Assembly: GCF_009937975.1 (NCBI RefSeq) | Contig: NZ_AP018441.1 | Coordinates: 5,704,001-5,768,000, forward strand | Source: Undibacterium sp. YM2 | GTDB taxonomy: Bacteria > Pseudomonadota > Gammaproteobacteria > Burkholderiales > Burkholderiaceae_D | Length of the DNA: 64,000 nt | Direction of reading: 5' to 3' | Part shown: positions 10,165 to 18,300 of the stretch, in pieces | Layout of the letters: the number at the start of each line of letters is the position of its first letter | How positions within the stretch are numbered: the stretch's first letter is position 1 | Made by a program: the position numbers and the translations under genes | Notes under the pieces: generated by a model | Seen by the model: only the letters and a program-made list of their open reading frames with translations | The model's database searches: none | Told to the model about the DNA's origin: nothing

Positions 10165-10266
10165 AGTGCAAATTGAGTAGGAATACGAACTTCGGAAATT
10201 GCTACAGTATAAACGCTATTCGGCAGTGTAGAGGCATGCAGATACGCTCACGCTGCAGGCAAATAT

Positions 10267-11895
10267 TCAGGGGACAAGCAAATGCCTGGAAAATGCTTCG
10301 ATTACGCCATCAGGTCGCAAATGATGCTCGTCTATATGCCATTGCTGATTCGCCTTCCCACCCCCACCATCGGTCAGGGCAAATACATCAAGAAAATCCA
10401 TGCTCCTTGCCAACACCTGCTGTTTCAGGATGGTATTAAACAGCATTAGAAACTGGCCGAATTCCTGTAATTGATCTTCACTATAGCCACTTTCATTCAC
10501 GTGCCAGGCAGGAACGCCACTAATGATGAGCTTGAGTTGACGCGGCTGCGCATGAGCAGCAATAAAATCCAGGAAAGCCACTATGACGTCCTGCACACGC
10601 TGTGCCAGGCTGATGCTCGCATTGGTAGTGCTTGCAGTTTTTTTACTGGCTTTCAGGATGCCGCTATCAATACGGCAATCAATTTCGCCTACGGTAATCA
10701 ATACGCTGGATGCGACAGGCAAGGCCTGCAGATAATGCTGCATTAATTGCTGGTAATGATTGGTTTCGACTTTGCCGATTTGCCATTGCGTACAGCCTTC
10801 TATCCACAAGCCTTTGCATTGCAAATGTTGGCCCCGATACGCGACCAGCAGATTATGCGCAGACAAGATGTGGCTTTCACCTATGACATACAGCGTGCCT
10901 TGCGCTTGCGGGTTTTGTACCTGCTGCCGGTACATCTGCCACCATAATTGGATCTTCAACATGAAGGCGCAGTAAATCAAAGAACCCTTGTCTTTAATCA
11001 GTGCGTTGCCCAGCATGTCTTTTGCTACTTGCAACAAAGCATCTACATTGGCCGGATTACCAAACACATAGAGCAGGATAGCCAGTTGTAGCGCAGCATT
11101 TTGTCTGGGAAAGCCAGTCGTGGTCAGTTCCAGTACTTTGGCATAATGCTGAACCGCCTCATTGAGCTGTCCTGTGATTTTATAGACGTGAGCCAGACAG
11201 GCATGCAATTCCGGATTGTCAGGCGCTATGCTTAATCCTTGCTGGTAACTTTGCCTGGCCTCAGCCAGTCTTTCCAGTTTCAGGAGTGCATTGCCACGAT
11301 TATTCCAGGATTGAAAATGACCAGGATGGCTACGCAGCACTTGTTCATAATCGTCAAGGGCCTGCGCATACTGGCGCATGTCCATGTACAGATTGCCGCG
11401 ATTAAAATGCGTATCAGAAAAATCTGGCTGTTGACGCAGTACATGTTCATAACATGCCATGGCCTCTGCTTCGCGCCCCAAGGCACTCAAGGCATTCGCT
11501 TTGTTGTTGAGGACTTCGGCAAAATCAGGCATGGCTGATAAGAAGCGGTCATAACTGACAATGGCATCGGCGTGACGCTCAAGGTCCATTAAAACATTGC
11601 CGAGCGAAGCATGTATGATGGTATTGGCTGGATTGATGGAAGCCGCCAAAGTCAATAAATCAAGCGCCTCTTGCAGCTGACCCGCACTGCGCCTGATCAT
11701 GCCAAGGAATTGCAAGGCTTCAAAATGCCGGGCATCAATGGCCAGGATCTGCTGATAGATGGCGGCAGCATCAGCCAGGTTCCCGGCCTGATGTGCCAGC
11801 AATGCCTTTTGCAACAACTGCGCCGCCTGGCTTGCCCCTGCATGGGAAGCAGGGCTAGCGCTTTTGGCCGCAGCAGGTATTTTCTTCTTATGCAT
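10267..11895 (-). CDS. TPR protein fused to a C-terminal SGNH-like domain
   Basis: The 542-residue protein has about six tetratricopeptide repeats in residues 30-260, with the usual Gly/Ala/Asn pattern and Pro at repeat ends. The last 210 residues carry three blocks resembling SGNH/GDSL hydrolases: IGESHIL (338-344, with Ser341), GEIDCR (403-408), and an Asp-x-x-His block in WHIDEHHLRPD (Asp522, His525). I read the C-terminus as a probable esterase or acetyltransferase-type domain, but the blocks are degenerate and the match is by eye. No signal peptide or membrane helix is seen, so it is probably cytoplasmic. It starts 16 bp after the upstream methyltransferase stop. TPR-linked modifying enzymes beside a GT and methyltransferases suggest a surface-protein or glycan modification unit. 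The precise substrate is unknown. Confidence 0.75.
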   Translation of the reverse strand: MHKKKIPAAAKSASPASHAGASQAAQLLQKALLAHQAGNLADAAAIYQQILAIDARHFEALQFLGMIRRSAGQLQEALDLLTLAASINPANTIIHASLGNVLMDLERHADAIVSYDRFLSAMPDFAEVLNNKANALSALGREAEAMACYEHVLRQQPDFSDTHFNRGNLYMDMRQYAQALDDYEQVLRSHPGHFQSWNNRGNALLKLERLAEARQSYQQGLSIAPDNPELHACLAHVYKITGQLNEAVQHYAKVLELTTTGFPRQNAALQLAILLYVFGNPANVDALLQVAKDMLGNALIKDKGSLIYCAFMLKIQLWWQMYRQQVQNPQAQGTLYVIGESHILSAHNLLVAYRGQHLQCKGLWIEGCTQWQIGKVETNHYQQLMQHYLQALPVASSVLITVGEIDCRIDSGILKASKKTASTTNASISLAQRVQDVIVAFLDFIAAHAQPRQLKLIISGVPAWHVNESGYSEDQLQEFGQFLMLFNTILKQQVLARSMDFLDVFALTDGGGGKANQQWHIDEHHLRPDGVIEAFSRHLLVP

Positions 11896-11911
11896 ATTCA
11901 GCGCTTGAAGT

Positions 11912-12505
11912 TTATTTCAATTGCGCACGCAACAAATTCTCCATCTCAGGAATAGGCCTGGCACTCTTGCTGCCTACCGCCCATAAATCAAAAGCTGACG
12001 GGCGCGATGCCGCTACTACAGTCTGAAAGCCTGCACCAGCAAGGGTATTCATCAATACTTTTTGGGTAAAACCGCACCGGTGGGCCATAAACAGATTACC
12101 TCTTTCCATGGCTGCGCGATGCCCATACAGGATATCGATAGGTGCAATCGGCCCGGCAGGTGATATGTAGGCGGGTTCCAGTAGTTTATCCTCGGCCACC
12201 AGTTTGCAGACCGATACCATATCCGGGCAAGTCACCACAAAGATGCCGTCATCCTTGAGCACGCGCAAGATTTCCTTGAGCGCAAATGGTACTTCATGCG
12301 GATACAGGTGTTCAATATTATGGGAGGAATAGACTGCATCGATGGAGCCTGTTTCGACCGCACTCATATCGGTCAGAGTACCTTGTATGTCGGGATTGAC
12401 CTTGGGATCGATATCGAAACGTACTTCCTGCCATTCATCTGACTGAAAGAAAGGTGTAGTACCAGATTTGTTTTGCGGGCCGCAGCCTACGTGTAGTAAT
12501 TTCAA
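11912..12505 (-). CDS. class I SAM-dependent methyltransferase
   Basis: This 197-residue protein is a small class I methyltransferase. It has motif I LHVGCGPQ at residues 4-11, an acidic ribose-binding residue in FDIDP near residue 33, and the SSHNIEHL motif near residue 63 typical of the Methyltransf_11 group. The later part (GHRAAMERG, MAHRCGFT) matches a subgroup found in polysaccharide and glycan loci. No membrane segment is present. It is first of three tightly spaced minus-strand genes with the TPR-SGNH protein and the GT4. It probably methylates a sugar or glycan, but a protein substrate cannot be excluded. Confidence 0.85.
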   Translation of the reverse strand: MKLLHVGCGPQNKSGTTPFFQSDEWQEVRFDIDPKVNPDIQGTLTDMSAVETGSIDAVYSSHNIEHLYPHEVPFALKEILRVLKDDGIFVVTCPDMVSVCKLVAEDKLLEPAYISPAGPIAPIDILYGHRAAMERGNLFMAHRCGFTQKVLMNTLAGAGFQTVVAASRPSAFDLWAVGSKSARPIPEMENLLRAQLK

Positions 12506-12532
12506 AGTATCACCTGTAGTTTAAACCAAAAG

Positions 12533-12557
12533 AAAATGGGGCATATAGCCCCATTTT
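12533..12557 (-). terminator. hairpin terminator after the SapC-family gene
   Basis: A perfect 10-bp stem (AAAATGGGGC / GCCCCATTTT) has a 5-base loop. On the minus strand it is followed by TTTTCTTTT. It sits 33 bp past the stop of the SapC-family gene and would separate it from the methyltransferase unit. Confidence 0.75.
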
Positions 12558-12589
12558 CCATGCACATTCTATATCAAGTCAAATACAGA

Positions 12590-13294
12590 TTACTGAACCT
12601 GATTTGGACGTGAAGAAGCCAGTGCCACTTTAGGCAGGTGACGGAAAGAGGCCCAGTGCAATTCCAGCAGGGACATCAAACCACTACGCACCCAACGTGC
12701 CAGTGTTGCATCATCAAGTGCCAGTACTTTTTCACGATCGACAATACGGAAGCCACCGATCAGGTGAACTTCATCGCCTTCACGGAAGTTGAGGTCTTTG
12801 GCAACCAATACGCCTGTGGTTTCCAATTCATTCAGAATGAGGCGGCCTTCACGCAGGTTTTTCTCATAGCTGTTCAGCAGTTCCAATACCTTGCCAAAGC
12901 TTGGATTGAATTCAGATTTTTCTGTAAATACCAGTTCGCCTTCTTTGGTGTTGAACTGTGGTGCATCCATATCAGCTGCCAGCACGTAGTCATCAGTGTC
13001 ACCGATACGGCCCAGAATGAATGGGTAGCGACGTACATGCACTGGTACATAGGCCTCAGTCCATTGATTTTTTTCATTCAGGAATACATTGCGTTCTCTC
13101 AAACCCAGCACGGCAATCGGATTGAGCAAGCCGGATTGTGAGAACAACACTGGATAGTACTGTGCTGCCTCAGGAATTTCTGTCGGTGCCAGTGGAGCAG
13201 TCGTCAGGCTACGGGCAAACGCAAAGTCAGCAGCTGGTTGAAAGCGCAAAGAGCCATGCAGGTTCTTGTCCAGGGTTTGAGCATTTTGAAACAT
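12590..13294 (-). CDS. SapC-family protein (S-layer associated)
   Basis: The 234-residue protein matches the SapC family, named after a gene in the Campylobacter fetus S-layer secretion cluster. Recognisable segments are YYPVLFSQSG (about 46-55), ERNVFLNEKNQW (67-78), a YPFILG-type block near residue 90, and GGFRIVDREKVLALDD (180-195), with the family's Leu/Trp-rich end. There is no signal peptide or membrane helix. Its role in S-layer biology is not well defined. A GGAG ribosome site 8 bp before the ATG supports the start. It stands alone between a terminator and a 347-bp upstream gap and is encoded in the same direction as the giant surface protein and its exporter, which supports an S-layer-type function for this region. 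Confidence 0.85.
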   Translation of the reverse strand: MFQNAQTLDKNLHGSLRFQPAADFAFARSLTTAPLAPTEIPEAAQYYPVLFSQSGLLNPIAVLGLRERNVFLNEKNQWTEAYVPVHVRRYPFILGRIGDTDDYVLAADMDAPQFNTKEGELVFTEKSEFNPSFGKVLELLNSYEKNLREGRLILNELETTGVLVAKDLNFREGDEVHLIGGFRIVDREKVLALDDATLARWVRSGLMSLLELHWASFRHLPKVALASSRPNQVQ

Positions 13295-13388
13295 AGTAAA
13301 ACTCCAATAACTAGAAAAAGCCCATTTCCATTGATGGCATGGGTTAAGCGCCAGGCTTAGATGGCATTAAATCGCAAATCAGTATTTA

Positions 13389-13449
13389 TTTTGATCAAAA
13401 CACGCAAAAAGCGACTACTTGCATTGAAATGAAGACGTTTTGGTCAAAA
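13389..13449. promoter_or_regulatory. pair of TTTTGnTCAAAA palindromes upstream of the SapC-family gene
   Basis: TTTTGATCAAAA (13389-13400) is a perfect palindrome and TTTTGGTCAAAA (13438-13449) differs only at the centre. Their centres are 49 bp apart, and they lie 95-155 bp upstream of the SapC-family start codon in a 347-bp noncoding gap. They look like an operator pair for a dimeric regulator. Nothing else recognisable is present in 13295-13641. Confidence 0.45.
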
Positions 13450-13641
13450 TCAAGTGCAGTATTGTATCAGCAGCTTAAAGCGATGGCGCTTTTTTCAGCA
13501 TATAGGAAGCTTCGGGCAGCTGCATGCTGCAAAATCAAAGCAGACCAGAGTTGCAGGTGTGACTTTATTAATAGAAACGGTCAATGCCTGATTTTTTCAT
13601 ACCAGAGCGGTAATGACATCATAACAGCCCAGTCGCCAATG

Positions 13642-15078
13642 CTAGCGCTTACGCCATATCAGCAGATAACCCGGAATAGCCTGCAGATTTTCCATTCTGA
13701 TGGTCTGTGGCAAACATTGCAAAGATGCAAATCCATGTTCAGAGGCTAATTTATCCAGATAATTGAGTTCATGCGCATAACGGCCACTGTTGCGTAGCGT
13801 ATAGCCTACGCCACCGGGAATGCTAGCAAGACCTGCATCAGCAGCTTCGACAGAAAAGGCAAACACGCCATCGGTGACCAACAAACGGCTGACCTCGGTA
13901 ATGATCTTATCAAGCTGCCCCAGGTATACAAAGACATCTGCCGCCGTCACAACTTCATAACTTGCACTTGCTTCTTGTTGCGTCATGCTCAGCAAATCGG
14001 CTTTGATCAACCTGTGATACAGCTGCCTGGCCTGGGCTTTTGCCAGCATTTTTTCTGACAGATCAACCCCGACCAGGCTCGCAGCCAGTGGTGCAAGTTC
14101 TTTCGCCACCAGACCGGTGCCGCAACCCAGGTCCAGTATGCGCCATGCCTTCGTGTCAGCCACACGCAATTGCCTGAGTTCCCGCCCAATAATGACGGGA
14201 ATCTGGTATTCCAGTACTTCTTGCAAATGCTGGTCAAAACGCTCGGCATAATCATCAAATACCTTGCTGACATAACTGACTGGTGCCTGGGCACTGGCCT
14301 GGCCGCTGAGAACGTGGATGAAATGCAGGGCATTGCCGTGTTCCGGGTCAAGGGCGACGGCACGCTGATAGCTGCTGATTGCCTGCGCAATCTGGCCCGC
14401 ATCCTTGTAAATATTTCCCAGGCTATTATGAATCTCCGCATGGTTGGGCTGCAGCGCAGCAGCACGCTCGGCACATAGTATGGCCTGGTCTATGTCCTTA
14501 CGCTTTTGATAAATCAAGGCCAGGTTATTCCAGGGCTCGGCCAGTGATGGATTAAGGCTGCTTGCCCGTTTGTAGGCGGATATCGCCTCTTCCTGCTGCC
14601 CCATGTCCTTATATACATTGCCAATATTGCTGTGTGCCTCGGCATAGCCGGGCTTGAGCTTGCAGGCTTGCTGGAAACATGCGAGTGCCTGCTCCGGCTG
14701 ACCGGATTCCCGCAATGCCGATCCAAGATTATTCAGGGCGTAAAAATTCCGGGGATTGGCTTGCAAAGAGCGCTGGATAAATTCTATTGCATTTGCATAC
14801 TCTCCGAGCTGGTGAGCAGTCACTCCAAATAGATGCAGGGTATCTGCATGGCCCGGCTGTAGTGCCAGGATTTGCTGATAGATTTGCCTTGCCGCCTGAA
14901 TTTGCCCATTGCGGTGCAAGCCCATGCCCTGCTCCAGCCAGGCAACAATCTGGTTTTGAGCTTCTTGTTGTTGCTTGTCTGCCTGCGCATGCGCCGCATC
15001 GTCTGCAGCCATGCAACATTGCTTATATTTCTTCCCGCTGCCACAGGAACAGGGATCATTACGGCTCAATTTTTTCAT
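13642..15078 (-). CDS. SEC-C / TPR / methyltransferase fusion protein
   Basis: Three parts are visible in this 478-residue protein. Residues 7-22 form a SEC-C zinc-binding motif (NDPCSCGSGKKYKQCC). Residues 45-255 hold about six TPR repeats. Residues 285-478 are a class I SAM methyltransferase with motif I LDLGCGTG (315-322), LVGVDLSEKML, and a post-motif TAADVFVYLG. I chose the ATG at 15078 because it places the SEC-C motif at the extreme N-terminus; a TTG seven codons upstream is less likely. The TPR-methyltransferase arrangement is known in betaproteobacteria, but the target is not. It lies directly downstream of the giant surface protein gene, after that gene's terminator, and may modify that protein or its glycans. 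Confidence 0.85.
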   Translation of the reverse strand: MKKLSRNDPCSCGSGKKYKQCCMAADDAAHAQADKQQQEAQNQIVAWLEQGMGLHRNGQIQAARQIYQQILALQPGHADTLHLFGVTAHQLGEYANAIEFIQRSLQANPRNFYALNNLGSALRESGQPEQALACFQQACKLKPGYAEAHSNIGNVYKDMGQQEEAISAYKRASSLNPSLAEPWNNLALIYQKRKDIDQAILCAERAAALQPNHAEIHNSLGNIYKDAGQIAQAISSYQRAVALDPEHGNALHFIHVLSGQASAQAPVSYVSKVFDDYAERFDQHLQEVLEYQIPVIIGRELRQLRVADTKAWRILDLGCGTGLVAKELAPLAASLVGVDLSEKMLAKAQARQLYHRLIKADLLSMTQQEASASYEVVTAADVFVYLGQLDKIITEVSRLLVTDGVFAFSVEAADAGLASIPGGVGYTLRNSGRYAHELNYLDKLASEHGFASLQCLPQTIRMENLQAIPGYLLIWRKR

Positions 15079-15214
15079 AGGCGTTCGCAGGGCTGGCAAA
15101 ACCAGAGACTAAGAATGGATGAAGCTGCATGCTAGCAAAGACTGCGCTTGAATTGCAGAAATTAATAACCAAGCTTGAACAAAAATACCGCTGTCGGCAA
15201 GAATCAGCAAGCAT

Positions 15215-15249
15215 AAAAAAACCCACCGCTTTACAGAGGTGGGTTTTTT
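15215..15249 (-). terminator. rho-independent terminator of the giant surface protein gene
   Basis: The A-rich strand AAAAAAACCCACC (15215-15227) pairs with GGTGGGTTTTTT (15238-15249) around a 10-base loop. On the minus strand it ends in a U-run, 80 bp past the stop codon. A strong terminator fits a highly expressed gene. Confidence 0.88.
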
Positions 15250-15328
15250 ATTTTTACACAACAGGGAGGATGTTCTCTCCCTGCTGCATGGGTAGCAAGC
15301 TACCCATTTTCCTGCATAGCTTACTGAA

Positions 15329-18300
15329 TTAAGCGATGAAGTCGCCAGCGACGATGGAACCTGCGCCAGTGATTTTAACGATAAAGTCAGTTGCGTCAAC
15401 TGTACCTACAGTGCCACCGATGTTTTGGAAAGCATAAGTACCAGCTGCTGTACCTGCGGCTACAGTGATCACGTAAGCCTGAGTATTCGCTGCCAGAGCC
15501 GCGCCAGCTGCAGTTGCTGCTGTAGCGATTGCTGCTGCCAGAGTTGCTGTATCAGCAGTAGCGATGGACAACAGGTTCAATGTTGTTGCTGCTGTACCTG
15601 TTTTGAATACGTCAGCGCCAGCAACTTTGAAGTTTGCCACTGTATCGATGTTAGCCAATACAGAACCAGTAGTGATAGTTTCAGCACCAGTTGCAGTTGC
15701 AGACAGGTTGATCGTATCAGCACCAGTACCGCCGGTTACTGTGACTGCAGTAGCAGCTGTACCCAACAGGTTCACTGTTTGGCCGCCTGTACCCAGAACA
15801 ACTACGTCGCCTGTTGCGCCTTTGGAGTAGTTCAGAACTACGCCAGCACCGTTTTCGTTAGTGAAAGTGTAGCCAGTTGCTGCAGAGCCAGTTACGTTCA
15901 CAGTTTCTACGCCTGTTACCAGAGCAGAGATATTCAAGTTAGCACCGATAGCACCGATGTTCAGTGTATCTGCACCCAAGCCGCCGTCCAGCGTTGTTGC
16001 GCCAGCGATTTGTGTTGCTGTGTAGTTGAATGTATCTGCACCTGTGCCACCAACAACGCTCACTGTGTTAGTACCAGCAGTGAATGTGTTAGTACCGTTA
16101 GCCAGTGTGAAGCGTTCGATCGCTGCGTTAGCAACGATAGTACCGGCTGTAGTCAGAGCGATAGTTTCTGTGTTACCAGCAGTGACAGTACCTGTGAAGC
16201 CATTGTACTGAGCTGCTGTCATGGTGTACACGCCAGTTGCTGCCAATGTCAGGTTTTCAAAGCCAGTGATGTTGGAACCAGCGATGTTAGCACCAGCTGC
16301 CAAAGTCAGTGTATCTGTACCTGCACCTGCACTGAAAGTACCAGTGTAAGTCAAAGCGCCCAGAGTCAGACCGTTAGTACCTGTGCCCAGGTTCACATTA
16401 CCAGCTGTGAAGGAAGCACCAGCACCTGTCAGGTCAACAGAATCATTACCTGTGCCGCCGTTCACTGTAGTGATACCAGTGGTAGTTGCGCCGAAAGTAA
16501 TGGCGTTAGTTGCATTTGCCAGGTTCAGTGTTTTGATGTTGGTGATAGTACCGCCTGCTGTACCGTTACCAATAGCAACAGTAGCTGCATCACCCAGAGT
16601 GATGATATCTGTATCAGCAGCATTACCGTTGACAGTTGTACCATTCAGAGTTGCAGTCAAACCTGTGAAGTTGTCGTTCACGTTCAATGTGCTATTGAAT
16701 GTTTGGCCAGCTACCAGTGCTGTTGGGGACAATGCTGTACCGCCACCATTAACTGGGTTAGTACCGATATTGCCTGTTGTTACTGTTGCGCCGCCAGACA
16801 CTGTCACTGCATTGGATGTAGTGATGTTGTTGACGCTGCCACCAGTTGCATTGGAGGAAGATGTTGTGTCGATCACCAATGTGCCGCTAGTTACAGCGAT
16901 CAGGGACAGATCGATGTTGTTCACACCAGCGATGTCATCAACGATAGTCAGTTGATGTGGAACATTGCCTGTGAATGTGATTACTGGTGTGCTCAGGGAC
17001 AGAGCAGCACGGGCAGCAACCAGAGCAGCATATTGAGAAGCAGTGATCACAACAGCAGAGTTCGCTGTGATGTTTTCAATACCAGACAATTGTGCACCAG
17101 CCAGGTTGATCGCACCGTAAGTCACCAGTGTATCGTTACCTGCACCCAGGTTGATGGTGTCTGTCACAACACGTGCCACTGCATTTGCTGTGGATTGTGC
17201 GTTCAGGGAAACACCGTTTTCTGTACCCAGGTAAGTACCGGCAACATAGTTACCCAACAAGACAACGCGGTCTGCACCAGCGCCGAGTTGCAGGAAGTTG
17301 GCGCCGCGGGCCAGTGTCACGTCCAGAGCAGATTGTGCTGTCAATGCGCCTGCATCGATGGAAACACCAACAGTGGCGTTAGCAACGTTGACGTTGTCGA
17401 TTGCACGGATAGTCAGACGTTCTACGTGGGTTGTGGTGTTAGCAGCTTGGTAGCTGTCAACCAGTGCATCAACGATAGTATCGTTCAACTGGATTTGGGA
17501 CACTTGGGTGACTGCTGTGTCGTTTGTCAGTTCGATGTTACCAACGTTGGAGATGCCGTTGAAGTCACCGATCGCTGCGTTTGTTGCATTGCGCAGTTCG
17601 ATCACGTCGTCGTTCTTCTGGCTGTTGTTGGTGCTGTTGTTGTCAACTGCACCGCCGTTGATGGCGTGGGAGCCATTGAAGTTGGCATCTGTGAAGATGA
17701 TACGGTCGGCTGTGCGGGAAGCACCTTCTTCGCCGTTGTAGCTGAAGCGGCTTGTGGCGCTCAGTGTACGTGCGTCGATGACGACTGCGCTTTCAACGGC
17801 TGTACCAGCTGTGTCTGCGGCGTTCGCTGCATCATTGGCTGTGTCGTTGTCGTTGACGATAGCCAGAACACCTGCGTTGTTGTTGGCAGCGATCAGGGCA
17901 TCTGTCAATGTCAGACGGTAGTTACCTGCACCGTCAACACCGGCGTTGTTGGAAGTACCAACCAGACGGATAGTTTCGAAACCGGAAACGTTAGTCCATT
18001 CAGACGCGCCCAGAGCGATGGTGTCGCCCAGTGCTGCACCTGTCAGGTCGCCGTCGATGACGAGTGTATCTGTACCAGCGCCACCTACGACTGTGTCGGA
18101 GATCGTCAGGCCAGCACGTGTGTCCTGGATGTTATCGAAAGTGACTGTGTCGTTACCAGCACCCATCTTGATGTTTTGCGCGCCGTTGGCTGCACCGCTG
18201 GTGGAAACGCGAACGATAACGCTGGCTGTTTCTGCGGATGCATCGATGTTAGCGGCGATCAGTTTGATCTGACCTGCTGTTTTGGACAACTCTTGTACGC

